Counted from the stretch's first letter, positions 1 through 12,399 are shown. The stretch: 64,000 bases of DNA from Liopterus haemorrhoidalis (GCA_963971575.1 OZ020611.1:149074419-149138418); one strand, 5' to 3'. Numbers and translations: made by a program. Notes: generated from the letters alone by a model not told the origin.

Positions 1-700
1 GTGGCTTGACGTTGTCATGCAATAATTTCACTGGACGTTCTCCTTTGCCAGTATACGGGTATTTTCGTTCTAATTCTTGACTCAAGTAGATTAATTGACG
101 TTGGTAGCAGTCCGCAGTAACTGTTTCACCCGGTTTCAACAACTCATAAAAACAGACAAAAACCTTCTTTCCGAAGCGATTGGGTTTTGCGACCGATTTT
201 GATGATTTGTCGAGATTTAACCATGACTTTCTGCGTTTCGGATTGTCATAGAGTATCCATTTCTCGTGACATCAAAGTATCCAGCGTAACCCGCTCATAA
301 GATTTTCCACAAGAAAGACTTTCGACGCTGCTTATTGAGAAGAGAAAGACACGCTGTCACTCGTTGATTTTTCAGGGTTTCAGTGAGTTCATGCGGAACC
401 CATTTTCCTTCTTTCTGGATCTTTTCCATCTCATGTAGGCGTTTGAAAATTGTTTGCTCCGTTACTCCCAACTGTTCTGCATTTTTGCGTTTGTGCCGAA
501 TTTTCAGCGAGCAGCTTCTATAAATCATTGTTGTCGCACGTTCGAGGGCCTCCAGGGCGTTGTTTGTCGTTCAGACAGAACTCACCGCTTTTAAACCGCT
601 TAAACCAAAATGCGCACATATCGTACGATACAACCTTTGCCGAGAAAGGAACAAATGGATTCGCACGCTCTTGCATTATGTTTTCCTTGTTGAAATTCGT
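1..700 (-). pseudogene. Decayed mariner transposase, cut by the window edge
   Basis: On the minus strand the piecewise translation follows a DD34D mariner transposase. Near 640-560 are the N-terminal helix-turn-helix pieces (CAFWFKRFKSGEFCL), then AEQLGVTEQTIFKRLHEM, the linker WVPHEL near 390, NPKRRKSW near 230, PNRFGKK, ELLKPGETVTADCYQRQL and finally LLHDN at 10-30, the second catalytic block. Several frameshifts and stops break the frame around 290 and 540-600. The first catalytic block reads CHEKW where the family has GDEKW, so that aspartate is lost. The third block lies beyond position 1. It is a dead copy; the family call is firm, the subfamily is not. No terminal inverted repeat was identified. 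Confidence 0.85.
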
Positions 701-3100
701 AAAGAATACAGTGTTAGATATGCACCATAACTGTTGCCATTTTCGACTGTACTGAATACTTTTGAAGGTTATGTTAGGCTTTCAGGCAAAGCAACTCTCA
801 TTTTTAATAACTATTTTTAATATAAACGGCTGACATTAAAACTCTCTGAAAAACCAAAATAGAAAACACTCCTTGACCAGTAGCGCAAATAAACAATTAA
901 AGGTTATAGATTATTATTATTGATTACTAAATTAAGAGAATTTCCGGAGATTGGCCATTGTTAACCCAAGATATTTACGAACCGAGGCATTAATCTACTA
1001 GTTCGCGAATGAAGTTTTTAATAAGGTACCAACAGATTTGACAAACTTGAGGATTACTATATATTCTTGTCACTGAGAATGCTAAATTTGTTGTTGACTG
1101 ATAATATTTCAATCACGGTATAGTAAATTCAAGTGGGAGAACTCAATTTATGAATTAAATTCAACGAAACTAACAACGCGCATGTTCTAACTAAGATTTT
1201 TTGCTGTAATCTACTAACACGATTGACTTGCTATGAATAGGTTACGTAATTGTCTGAAGGTTACCGCGAATAGCTAACATCTTGTCAGAAACAGTTTTAT
1301 CCGTAAACACTAAAAGCAATACTGCGCACGTGAATAAATCAATTATACCGTATTAGATTATATTATACTCGGTGTGTTTCAAGTGTGTCCATAACATGGG
1401 AAAACAGTTTCAGAGAGGATAAGTTGTGGGTCGTCAAAATAAAAAATATCATTAGAAAAAGTATTTCTAACTAAAAATGGTTCCATATTCATTAGGGCGT
1501 ATAGGAAAAATTAATTCTTAATTGTTTATAATACGAAAAATAAAACTTGTGCAAAAATTTAAGTGTATGTTAATTTGAATTGACGTTTATTTCAATGATT
1601 TTAAACTGTTTACATTTCTATATTAGTCAAAGATTCAGATTCATCAGTTACGGGGCAGTTTTCTTTACTCGCTTTAGGCGCCAAAATTTCTCGTTACGTC
1701 TTTATAAGAACTAGAACTTATTCTTACCATTCAGAGAAGAAATCTAGAATATCTTTAAACTTCTAAAATATTCTAGCCACGCAAATACCAGAATTATACG
1801 TCTCAAAGCTAAATGTTGCTTCTATTGTCTTACGATGTATTTTTAATATAAATTATATTATTTTCTTAATAATTTAAACCAGGTACTTAACATATTTTCC
1901 GATGCACAGTGTTCAAGTTTTAACGTTGTCTAAGAGCAAAATTTGCTTCTTGCTGCGCTGTTGAAAGATTGTCCAAATTGTAAACATTTTCTCCACGGTG
2001 CTATAAGAATAAAACCAACAGCACTATGGTTAAAATGTCAACTTTTCAAACAAAACAGATTGGCAGCAATTCCATAATCCTTACGAATATAAACAAATGA
2101 AGAGAAACCTAAACTGAATGTCATCTCGACAAATTAGTACAACTTCAGCTGTCTGTTACACTTGACACATTCTATCTATTGGCTGTCAAACCCTGTCGAT
2201 AAAATCACTTTTATTAATGACGATCGTTTACAAACTAAAACTTTCCAACGACAGGGTATTGGTTAATGAAACCTGAAATATATAGTTGAATAAATATAGT
2301 TATAAGTAAATATAACTAATCTCAGACGAAATAAATTATTCTTATACTAGCTGAGGAACCCACTGAGTGCTGAGTAGCACTTGCCTCCTCTTGAAGTCTT
2401 CACTTTTAACTGTTTTACTCCAAACCCTTATGATTATCTGTTCTCAAATATATTTATTTTTAAAATTATCAATTTTATATTATAAAGTCGCATTCATAGC
2501 TCTTAAATCAATAGCTTATAGACTGTATCTTGTGCTCTGTTTACTGTCACTGTAAGTTGTCATATGGTAAGACGTGAAACCGTTCAGACCTCTAAATTTA
2601 ATACGTTGTTCGTTGTGGTTTGTGGATAATTTTCTAAACTTATAGCTAGTGAGATGTTTAAATGCGACAAATATATAAACACATTGACTATCTCAGTCTA
2701 TCAGTGACACCGTAGTTATCGTATGCCTTTACATAACCTAACATAATGTCATCATTAACAAATCTTGCTCAAAATTACAAAGACGGACAGTAAATATGAT
2801 CAATTTAGGTAATTAGTTTAGGTTTAGTAAGTTAAAATCTAAGACAACAGAATTATAAAAACGATAATACATAGAAAACATTTTACGAAGCCATGTAGTT
2901 GGTTGAAAGACACACAGATGTCGGATTATTCGTAACACATTTCTAACTTGCTGTGAACGGTACGTAGAACGTTAAAACAATGCATAGAAACATAGAAAGA
3001 AGCGTCAGTTGCCAGGTGGCAGCACTAGTTTAGCGCAATCCCGAAATATAAGAGGCAACCCTCGTACATAATTCTACGAGAAGGGCGTCATATGACGTTA
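701..3100. other. AT-rich stretch, nothing recognised
   Basis: No coding signal, RNA gene or bounded repeat was recognised. Reading frames are short and none shows known protein motifs. Confidence 0.5.
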
Positions 3101-3102
3101 CG

Positions 3103-3718
3103 TCACTGTCAAAATATTAATTTAAAGGTTATAATTATAACATTTTTCAGGCATAAATCTAATTTCATTTAAAAATAAAATATACATAATAGCGTTATTT
3201 ATAACAATAACTCGGGAAACATTAAAATAACAACAAATTTGATCTTTAAAAATATAGTAAAACATCGATTATCCAGGTCTAAATTATCCGTGGAGTCGCA
3301 TTAACCGGAGTTCTCTAAATCTAATCTCATTCAAATCAATAAAAAATAAAAATACGTTAAACAATACAGCTTTATTACAGTTTTTTGCGGAGAAGGGTGA
3401 ATTTATATATTAAAATAATTTTGATTATAATTTGATTGTTATTAATGAAAACGTTAATTTTTATTTTCAGTTGTTTAGTTTTTATGAAATAATTTATCGG
3501 TACTAGGGGGAGGTCCGAACACAAGAACCCCCCTAGTGAGTGTGCCTGACTGTAGTTGTCAAAATATTAATTTACGCATCATAATTACCTGTATCATTGT
3601 CCAGAAATAATATAAATATTTTATATTGTTAGAAACAATATAAAATAGCGTAATTTAAAACAATCTTTCACGAATCATTAAAACATCAAATTTGAACTTT
3701 AAAAATAGGTTACAAAAT
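3103..3718. repeat. Approximate 450-bp direct repeat flanking a pogo-like terminus
   Basis: The block at 3103-3265 (containing gtcaaaatattaattta and later acattaaaataacaac) is repeated imperfectly at 3555-3718. Between them, 3257-3320 resembles the end of a pogo/Tigger-type element (agtaaaacatcgattatcc, then gcattaaccgg), like the one at 6726. A short hairpin with arms of about 9 bp, actaggggg against ccccctagt, sits at 3502-3537. Confidence 0.45.
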
Positions 3719-4765
3719 ATTATAAAATTCTAGTTATGTGCTGGCCACTTATTTTTTTACACATAAGAGCCAAATATAGAAAAATTGCTTTATTACATTA
3801 TAATAGTTTTAAACTTGTAGTAAAATAGCAAGGCGTATTTACACAATACCATTTAACAGGTAGAAATATTAAGAGACTTCAATACTCGGTTAAGAAAGAA
3901 ACCCGCATAAAACGTATTTCTATATTTAACTATTATCATTGTTTACTAAGCTTAATACATCGTTTAACTTTATTTTAATTTATTTAATATCGATTTATTT
4001 ATTTGCGGAAATGAAAATTGTTAATAAATAAATAAATAATTACTATAGAGTAAAGTAATAATTAGTAAAGTAATTAAAATATTTTCAAACTATGTAACTA
4101 GTCACATACAAAGCTTTTAAAATATTAGTCGTGACGTGAATAGTCTCCGAGTCAAATATTTAAATACGAGTTTAAAATAGTGGCTTCATTTCAGGTCAGC
4201 CAGGAGATACATACATAACATACATGGGATACGGTACTCAGGATGTTTGTGTAATGTGGTACTTGTATATTCAGTTGAAAGTATTTCTTGTATTATTGTG
4301 AAATTTATATTAGTTTTTCATAATATGTCCAAATATACTCTCCAACTACACGTTTTGGTATGTTTGGTGTAAACGTTTTTAACTCACAAGAACTAACACG
4401 TATACTTCGATCCTAAATAATTAAATAAGTATTGTTTAATATGTTTTAATGTTTGTTCATTACGCGATAATTCCAAACTAGGTATTTTTAAAGTCAATAT
4501 TTTTGTATCGTGATGAATAATATTTTAGATTGGATATATAGTTTGGAAATTAGTGAAATCTTGATGCATCTTTCGTGTTTTTATCGTTTTCCCACAAATT
4601 TCATCTTGTTCAATGCCGAAAACACTATATAAATAATAATGATTTACACAGCTAATTACAACATTTTGATCATGCAGCTGGGAACAAAAAACGGTATAAA
4701 ATACAGGATTACACTTCCATGCCAAAATTAAAATTTTACGGTAAGCATTTGAGTTATTGCAGTAT
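3719..4765. other. AT-rich stretch, nothing recognised
   Basis: I see no gene or bounded element here, only scattered short A/T tracts. Confidence 0.5.
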
Positions 4766-4773
4766 ATCACAAG

Positions 4774-5162
4774 CAGGTGCGCACGCAGGGGGCTCGTGGG
4801 CTTGGAAAGAGCTCAAAAACCACTGGAACCTCTAAACTAATTATCAGAATGTCATGAAATTTTCACACGTATCGTTTGATGGTTGGTACTATCCAGAAAT
4901 CATATGGATCTGTCAACAGTGTTGCCATATATATGTCAGACCGGAGACGTATTGAGTGAATTGTTACATTTGAATTTTAGAGCTCGTGAGATTTCCTTTG
5001 ACATCATTTGGAAATTGGAAGTGGGAACCGTTCCTTTTTGGTCAACTCTTGTATTTGAGCAATAAGGACCTTTTATTATCAACACTTGCATTTTGGAAGT
5101 TTTTACCTTTATAAAACAATTTTGTCTAACTCCCCCCATTTAGAAAAAACTTGGGTGCGCGC
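4774..5162. mobile_element. hAT-like MITE, about 390 bp
   Basis: The left end caggtgcgcacgcag and the right end ggtgcgcgc form an imperfect terminal inverted repeat. The element is flanked by TCACAAG on both sides (4767-4773 and 5164-5170), or seven of eight bases of a hAT-type 8-bp duplication. It has no transposase and ends in C-rich runs next to the termini, as several other MITEs in the window do. The exact right edge is uncertain by one or two bases. Confidence 0.6.
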
Positions 5163-5639
5163 CTCACAAGAAACGTGCAGTTCAAAAGTCTAGAGATGCG
5201 CTATACAGGTACCTGCCAAGAGACTGGGAAGAAAAATTTGAACCTAAAATATTTTGCCAAAAGCTAAAACATTGCTTTGATTTTCATGAAAATGCTTGTG
5301 CACTTTAATAAATTAAATATAAAAACTGCATTTCATTTACTACTTTCTTTATTGATTTAAATGTGTTCGTAAAATAATAAATGCTTGATTTATAGTTTGT
5401 TGAAAACTTGAAAACCTTATTTTGTTAAATAATAATCGTTTTCATAGAAGCAGCTTGTAAATAATATTTAAATACTTATATTTAAATGTTATTTTCAAGA
5501 CGCTTCTATGAAGACTAAAAATTACAATTTAACAAAATAAGTATTTACAATTTTGGGTCAATTCTAAACGAATATGAAATAAAATAAAATATTTTGGCAA
5601 CAATTGCATATTTTCGATACATTCAAGTCACCAATTATT
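5163..5639. other. AT-rich stretch, nothing recognised
   Basis: No gene or bounded element recognised. Confidence 0.45.
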
Positions 5640-6110
5640 ATGATTTTTGCCTGGCAGCATTAATCACAACAGTCATGGTATTTCTTTGCTTCAGTTGATA
5701 CTTCAAGACGAAGTGAATGAAAGAAGAGCCCGAAATAGATAACATTTCGTGGCTGAAGTACCTAAGAGAGTGGTTCTTGTCATCAACTTCAAATCTCTTC
5801 GAAAGAGAAGTTGATAAAGTTTTATTTGCCCAATGGATAGATAATAACCCGAAGGCATGAGCAGAAGAAGAAGAAATAATAAAGAGTTTACAATGCAATA
5901 ATAATAAAGAAAGCAAATAAGGAAGACCGAGAAAAACTTGGCAACAAGAAAGAAAATAAGTTACAATGAATAAAGGGTGTAAAATGGAAACTGGTAAGAT
6001 TATACTCAAACGGCACAACACGTTGATAAGAAATATAAAGAACAATACCAGAAATTATTTAATTCCGCAGGGCAGAAAGACAAGCATTAAGTATAAATAA
6101 TAATAAATAA
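5640..6110 (+). pseudogene. Probable 3' remnant of a non-LTR retrotransposon
   Basis: The plus strand near 5920-5945 reads GRPRKTWQQE, a motif common near the C-terminus of RTE-type LINE polyproteins. The segment ends in an A/T-rich simple tail (aataataataaataaa) near 6095-6112, as LINE 3' ends do. Frames are heavily broken and no reverse-transcriptase core is left. The assignment rests on one short motif plus the tail, so it is tentative. Confidence 0.35.
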
Positions 6111-6725
6111 ATCCTTCCTTCCATCATTTCCTCACCGTCAATAGTTATTTAATCTTATCCATCAGTGAAAATTGAAACAATGGTCCATGAATAAAAACGT
6201 GATGTCCTTCAATGGGTTCAAAATATGAGGGTGTGTACGTATATAAGACATTCTTAGCGCCGTCGGCTCCAAGTGCAATATAGAATACATATATACATAT
6301 AAAATAATAGGTTCCTAATGTATAGGTCTTGCATAAGAGTAAAGCTAATAATATTTATATTCACGTTTATATTTTGAAATACATCTTTAAGCTAAGGGAA
6401 ATGAGAGAAGAAATGCGGCCTGATTAACATACAAGTAAATTATATTATTGTTTTCTTAATAAGAGATAGAAAATAATAGCGAATCGGACATGTGATGGGG
6501 ATCAACCCTGTTCAAAACCTGCCAACCCTGGATCAAACTGTAATGAAAGAAAGGAAGATCTGAAGAACTTTTTTCATAAGAATTAGTAGTTATTTAATTT
6601 TGTATAATATAATTTCTAATATATAGATTTACAATTTTAACCGTTTGCTATAACTATTGTTATTCCGTATTTATAATTTTATGTCAACCATCCCTTGCAA
6701 AAATGATGAATTATGATTTGAAAGT
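6111..6725. other. AT-rich stretch, possible LINE scraps
   Basis: RIGHVMGINPVQNLP can be read on plus near 6483-6530, faintly like LINE C-terminal text, but too short to call. Otherwise nothing recognised. Confidence 0.35.
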
Positions 6726-7025
6726 ACAGTAAAACGTTGATAATACGAATCTCAGTTATCAATGGGATCGGATTAACCAGGGTCTTCTTAATGTAATCTA
6801 TTATTTCTCAAAACTACATATTTTAAAAAACTAAACAATAATGCTGCAAAGAAAACAGTAAAAAATTATAGAATTCCTAATAATATGAATGAAAAATTTT
6901 TTTTTTATATGCGCACATTATAATCTCAATGTTTTTGACCAAATAAAAACGTAGTATCAACAAGTTTTTTCAATTATCCGTGCTTTAGCGCCGCCGAATT
7001 ACCACTGATAATAAATGTTTTACTT
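6726..7025. mobile_element. Pogo/Tigger-like MITE
   Basis: The left end acagtaaaacgttgataat, followed by gatcggattaacc, and the right end reading agtaaaacatttattatc on the minus strand form an imperfect inverted repeat. The sequence resembles termini of pogo-type elements, which insert at TA. No transposase is present. Edges are approximate. Confidence 0.5.
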
Positions 7026-7179
7026 TATTTACATTTTTATTGGTGCAACGTAAGTGATTTGTTTTGAGTTTTATTATATCTGATATTGAACTATTAAAAG
7101 ACTTTCACCTGCTCTCTATAATTAATAAAAAAAAAATAGTTTGATTAGTGTTTGTGTAAGGACATAAATTTTAGAGCAA

Positions 7180-8450
7180 TAATTAATTCAGAATCGCCGG
7201 CCGCTAAGTGAGTTATTTGTGGTGAATGAGCGGAGAGTTTGACGTTAGTGGCTTTGTTTGGCAAGAGTTGCGTTTCCAAATGGATATCCGTCAAATGTTT
7301 AATGATCTGTGCATAATAAAACATGTTATCGCGAACCGAACCCGGAGATAAAGTTAAAGAATGCTCCGACTAATTTAGAAGGTTTGAATAGTGAGTAGTT
7401 GTGGCACCGGCAATACGCCTTTTAAAATATATCTACCGACGGAACACTCACTCGATGTGACACAAGTGGACTTTTTACTCATTTCCTTTTTTCACATTGA
7501 CAACTTCACTTTGTTTAAGCTGTTACGATATGCCTGGTGACAATTTCCGAACTTGTTTTTATCGCATACAAAACTCTTTCGATTTTACCAACAACTTAAT
7601 ATCAATCAACTGAAATACGAGCGTATCGCGAGCACGACCGAGACCGCGACCCGCGACGAATGGATACGATATTTGAAGAACAGGTATCCAGATAACGTCT
7701 CGGATATGTTGTGTATCCATGCAGAAAGCTATAACTTGTTGAACATCCTGAGTAATTGCCGGTCAGAACGACCGATTAAATGCCAGATCCGAGATGAATA
7801 ACGACCGCTCGATATTGAAATATCTTAATCGACAACGGAGAGTTGAACGCTGCGAATGTTTCCCGTGCAAATGAAATGAAATATCCGGCTATTGCGAACA
7901 TTGCATTCATAGTATGTTCGCGATGTTGAATGATCAGAGTTTTTGTTCAGACCATCAACAATGTATCTGGCTAATGTGGGCTGAATAAATTACCGAGAGA
8001 TTGTAAATAATGTCGCGAGCGTGACAATCATAACTGAGAGTTATAGATGCGCGTGGATGTCTGATGAGTTTTTGCTCGGGTCTGGGATTGGGGCAATGCG
8101 TCATGCTCCTGACCCCGCTGGGAGAAGCTGCGTGTTCAATTATTGATGCTTTTTCTCGGAATTACAAATCGTTATTTTATGAGTTCACTACATCACCGTG
8201 AGCGGTCGCCGTACATCACGGCGACATCAGTGATTGATATCTGGTTCGGGATTTCGGTCGCGACATGCACTTACATATACAAGGTGCGCTCATAAATATC
8301 GTTCGGACCGGACCCGGACAGCCGTCATCCAAAACAGGAGCGACCAGTCAACGAGCTCAATGCTGAGACGAGACAACGACCAGCAGCGTGACACTCAAAT
8401 GTCAACACTGTGGGATGTTTGTGTGTGTTATGTTGATGATGTTGATGAAG
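7180..8450 (-). other. Presumed Wnt1 intron 1, GC-richer part
   Basis: This segment is richer in G, C and CpG than its surroundings and borders the Wnt1 exon. An open frame of 82 codons on plus (7553-7801) and a longer one overlapping the exon antisense (8234-8659) have no recognisable domain and probably only reflect the base composition. As the 5' part of intron 1 it could carry regulatory sequence, but no specific site can be named. Exon 2 (expected to encode a GIAK-like start) was not found here or further left. Confidence 0.4.
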
Positions 8451-8451
8451 T

Positions 8452-8458
8452 TCTTACC
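8452..8458 (-). promoter_or_regulatory. Wnt1: Splice donor of Wnt1 coding exon 1
   Basis: On the minus strand the exon ends ATG TGG TG and is followed by gtaaga, close to the consensus donor. The junction falls after the second base of a codon. This matches my recollection of the wingless/Wnt1 intron position, directly after the SMWW motif. If the transcript continued unspliced, the next triplet would give a stop (TAA). Confidence 0.8.
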
Positions 8459-8567
8459 ACCACATGGAGCCTCTCCCTCGTCCTGGTTTGCTCTTGGCCT
8501 CGGCGTCCGAAAGTCCTGACAGCGCCGTTACCAAGAGCACAGCGAGCAGCACCAAAGGCCACTCCAT
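8458..8567 (-). CDS. Wnt1: Wnt1 (wingless) coding exon 1: signal peptide and N-terminus
   Basis: This 110-nt exon encodes 36 full codons plus two bases: a hydrophobic secretion signal (about residues 1-24, MEWPLVLLAVLLVTALSG then SDAEA), a basic linker, and GRGRGSMWW. That last string is the hallmark N-terminal motif of insect Wnt1/wingless, where it precedes GIAK in the next exon. Wnt1 is a secreted, lipid-modified morphogen acting through Frizzled receptors. The start at 8567 was chosen because it begins the signal peptide and has purines at -3 and +4; an upstream in-frame ATG at 8663 would add 32 non-hydrophobic residues. The exon sits in a CpG-rich island and ends in a good donor. The rest of the gene must lie further left on the minus strand, probably outside the window. 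Another Wnt is unlikely given the motif. Confidence 0.85.
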
Positions 8568-9130
8568 TTCCACGTAACAAGCAAGCACTGCACTCGCGTC
8601 CGCGCCACCACTATACAGTTCGCGATCGGACACCACCTCTCGCATCGAGTAAAAAATAAACAATAATCACTGGGCCGTAGCCGTGTCCTCTGCTAGTTCC
8701 GTAACCGTAGCACAGCGTCGTCTCGAGACGGGTTCAGACAGTTGCAGTCCGGCGAGGTCAGGTGTCGGACTGCCGTCGGATAGAGAGTAGGGGGTAGTTG
8801 TGATGGAAGTGTGGTTGCCGTGTCGTTTAGGTGTTGCGACCGTTGACCACCCACCGTTGTCACACCGTGCTTGGGATGAACTGATCTAAGTTCCTGGCCT
8901 GGAGCCCCTACCATGCAGTGGGGTGTTCTCCGGTTTGGGACTTACCGGCGCGCGCGCTCTACCTACCACGTGCGGACTACACCACGTGGAGGACCTGGGA
9001 GGGGGCCTAGCTACGCCTCGGCCAATCCCAGCGACAGGCCGAACCCACGGTACGGCCCACGCGCAGCATTCAATTCCGCCATTGCATAATAAAAATCTCC
9101 AGCTGGATACCTGCAAGGATCTCCAACATC
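8568..9130 (-). promoter_or_regulatory. Wnt1: CpG-rich region upstream of Wnt1: probable 5' UTR and promoter
   Basis: This is one of the GC-richest stretches in the window, with many CpG dinucleotides, just upstream of the Wnt1 start codon. Such composition is expected for the 5' UTR and promoter of a developmental gene. No TATA box or start site can be fixed from the sequence. Overlapping open frames on both strands (60-80 codons) lack motifs and are judged non-coding. Confidence 0.45.
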
Positions 9131-10870
9131 CAACAAACAGCTCTGCTACATATTATACCCATGAATAACCTAACTTTGACTATCCGACTTGGGTTATGTT
9201 GAATACTTCTTAATTTTGTTAGGTATTCATAAAATTCCGTAACAACTTTCCAGTTTCCGCTCTGAACATCTTTCTAGTTTTATTCTTTGTAATAACCACA
9301 TTCCGAACTGCTTTCAGTTATTTGGTTGGGTTGCGCGGTTCATTTTATACTTTTATATTTTACTGGCCTAAAATAGCACATTTAGTTTATTGTATTTGTT
9401 AAGATAATTAATTGTCCTTGAATGTGATCAATTTACATTAAAACATCTCAAATCTTTTACTGATGTTGCTTCAAAACAAAATAACAGTTTGTTATTCAAC
9501 GTGCGTCAATTTTTTCTATATATTCCGATCAAAAAAATTTCATTCAAGCATGTCAGTTTTATATTAGCTATTAATATGAAATTACATTGCGATTATTGCG
9601 ATTAATGCTGCCAGGAAAAAACTATAATAAGCGAAACCGTAAGAATCAGGATCCTACGGGAAATACGCGATTGTTGCCAAGGCTTGTTAATTTGAATTTC
9701 TTGAATCGAATATTCATTATTTTACGTTAACATTTAAATCAATAAAGTACTTAGTAAACGAAATGCTGTATTGAATAAATTCTTAAAAATTATTGAATTT
9801 AATTCTGAAAAATAATTGAATTCTACCAATATGTGTATGAAAAATGAATAAAATCTTCTCTTGGTATATCACTCGATAGTAGAGAATTGAATTAGCCATA
9901 TCTCTGCGCACTTGCATCGTACGTACAACATTTAGATCTACATCAATTATTTTCTGGACTCTTGCAGTCCTGTAAAATACCATAATTACTCAAATGCTTA
10001 ATGAAAAGACCGAAGTTTAGTATCTAAATGTAAAATATAGTAAATCAAAAATCACAATAATCGAAACCGCCATAACTGGGATATACCTACTTGTATAAGA
10101 AAAACGAAACAAACTGACCCCGAAATAGATCCATAACTCATACTATAGCTCCAATATCTTAGAAGGATAAGCGTTTCCGTTTGGACGTTTATTTCTATTC
10201 TTATATATAAAATGTATCTAAGAATAGAAAAGAATCTCCAGGATGCGCCAATTTGCATTCTTTAAAGTGTTTATATTTTTCTCTGCTTTATCTTTCCATT
10301 TGTTTCTGCGTTTTCTCCTGGGTTGAATTAACGTGTCTTTTGCATTATAATTTTTTCTTCTCCTTCTTCTTTGGGCACTGTCAGTCGGGCTGACTTTTGG
10401 CCTAACTAGAATAGTAAGTACATAATATTTGTGTCAGTGTAGATCACACTTCTGATTGCTGAAGCTGAAAACAGATTGTTGAGCAATTTCCGAAATGTCC
10501 GAATTTTATATTTTATGAAGTATTATATCTCTTTGATACTTATACTCAATATACCTATATTGTGCTATTCTAACCTTGTAGTATCAGCAATGGCAAACGT
10601 CTAAAATAATGGTGTTTACCTTAATACTAGACAGTTGCCGAATTTTTATCTATCTAACAGGATATTTTTAATAACACAGCCCAACAGACATTTTGATGCC
10701 TGCGAGTTTTTAACTGTCTCTAGGTAATTTTTGGGCACAGAATCCAAAATAGCCGTCAGATTTGGTCTATCAGATCTAGTTTTTCAGATATGCTATATTG
10801 ACCTCTTTTACAATAAAATATTGTATTTCTTAACTTGTGTATTTTTCACGTTATTACTGTTACTGTTTGC
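9131..10870. other. AT-rich stretch, nothing recognised
   Basis: No gene, tRNA or bounded repeat was recognised in this segment upstream of Wnt1. Confidence 0.5.
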
Positions 10871-10879
10871 TCCAACGGC

Positions 10880-11645
10880 TAGTTACAAACACAAAAGAGA
10901 CAAAGTAAGGTATTTATTTCACAAAGTAGATAAATATACATTTATCACTTATCACTTAAAAATGTTCTTTTGTACGACTTGCATGGAGTTTACCAGTATA
11001 GTCTTTCTGAAGATTCCAACAGTAGTAGGCCATCATGTGGTTATCTTATCTTCCTTGATATCTTCCATAGTTTTACGTCCTGATGGAATCTTTCCCCCGG
11101 TTCTAAATCACTAAAATCACCTAGGTTTTCTGGTAACTGGTCATAATACAACCGAGAATATTAAGTTGGAAAGCATATTTTCCACTAATTATCTGCCTTA
11201 TGATTTCCAAGAAAATTTTGTACTACTTGAATAAATGAACACCAAAAATAAGATTCAATCTCGTTCATTGATGCGGTTGGATTGGATTGTGGATCTTCAG
11301 TAGGTTGCCTTATCTGAGGACTATCAAATATTCTGGCTTTCAGTTAATCCCAGGAAATTTACGTGTCAAGTAGCCTACACAAAGTCCATCTCGATTTAAA
11401 GCCTTCAAAAATTGCTAAATAAGCCCAAACTTGATATATAAGGGTGGAAATATAATTTTCTCTCTCGCAACCAAAGGTTCGTTGACAACGTTTTGTTTTA
11501 CTTGAATTATGCCATTTCTTAATGGAAATCACCAAATTTTTGTTAACCCAGTGCTGATCCTTAGCTCTGCTGTCCCAAAGACATAAAAAACAAGGATATT
11601 TTGTATATCCACTTTGCTGTCGAAGGAGGAAGTTTCCCGTTTTTA
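10880..11645 (-). pseudogene. Decayed copy of a transposon-like repeated arthropod protein
   Basis: The minus strand, read across frameshifts, gives QQSGYTKYPCFLCLWDSRAK (about 11625-11565), then DQHWV, NVVNEPLVAREKIIFPPLYI, KFGLI, a stop, FLKALNRDGLCVGYLTRKFP, NFLGNHKADN, LPENLGDFSDLEPGERFHQD, and MMAYYCWNLQKD near 10985. From memory these blocks match a protein family that recurs in many insect genomes, with conserved AGYTK.CCFLC.WDSRA, PPLHIKLGL, GERFHQD and MADYCW strings; I cannot name it with a curated symbol. The order is collinear over about 750 bp with several stops and frameshifts, so this copy is dead. The C.FLC pair may be a metal-binding remnant. The plus-strand open frame over the same bases is an antisense artefact. 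Confidence 0.65.
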
Positions 11646-11879
11646 GATAAAAAAACTAAAAACAATTAGTCTGTATCTCAAATACTAGAGCTGCTACGAA
11701 AAAGAGTCAGGTATTTTTGGAATCAGCATATCAAAAATATCCAAAATCAATCCTTACGTTGGGCAGTGTAATAAAACAAATTGTTGTAATTGATAATAAA
11801 CAAATTGCGTAATAGACAAATTGCATCTTGTAAACCACTCGAAGCATATTTACATACGACTCGGCAAATTATAGCTAAC

Positions 11880-12133
11880 AAATATATTGGTAAAGGTAAC
11901 TTTTAGTTGCCTATAATACGCACACTGTTCTGCGCAGGACCAGGGACAGTGATTCACCTTAAAAGCACTATCTTAGGTTATTGTTGATAACATTTTTTTT
12001 TTATATATATAAACTACCTAAAAATAAATTGTATTTTAAAGTGAATAGAAACATAGAAACAGTGCAAACAGAGCAAAAGTGGAAACTCAGGACGTAGTAT
12101 AGGCAGCTAAAAGTTACTTTTACCAATATATTT
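11880..12133. mobile_element. Short MITE with about 41-bp inverted ends
   Basis: The left end (11880-11920, aaatatattggtaaaggtaa...) and the right end (12093-12133) are inverted copies with about four mismatches over 41 bp. The 170-bp core is AT-rich and non-coding. No clear target duplication was seen. Confidence 0.65.
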
Positions 12134-12399
12134 ATAGCAATTTTGTTTTGTTGTGAAAATTATTATTGTTTATGATGTTATTTATTTATCGCCATTTTGA
12201 ATTTGACGCGGTCCTCAATTTAGGTGCTGTGAGTTAAGAAAATTAATTTTCGTAAAGATCATATGTACCACGTGGCATTCTTTTATCATCAAGTATTTTT
12301 CGATGAAAGTCCTGAATTATAAACAATTATACCGAATTTTTTTTTATAATTTTATAATTTGAAAATTTCTACACAAAACTATATAAATATATTTATCTG

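Noticed and set aside
5638..6045. 135-codon hydrophobic frame on minus
   Set aside because: No domain; A/G-rich plus strand gives artefactual hydrophobic text, and a LINE-like motif reads on plus.
7553..7801. 82-codon frame on plus
   Set aside because: No recognisable domain and in the presumed Wnt1 intron; kept only as part of the GC-richer region.
8234..8659. 141-codon open frame on plus across the Wnt1 exon
   Set aside because: It is antisense to the Wnt1 exon and lies in a CpG-rich island where stops are rare; no domain is visible.
8693..9116. Two overlapping minus-strand frames in the CpG island
   Set aside because: Low-complexity, composition-driven text without motifs; more likely 5' UTR or promoter.
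10731..11114. 127-codon hydrophobic frame on plus
   Set aside because: Antisense to the decayed repeated protein whose motifs are on minus.
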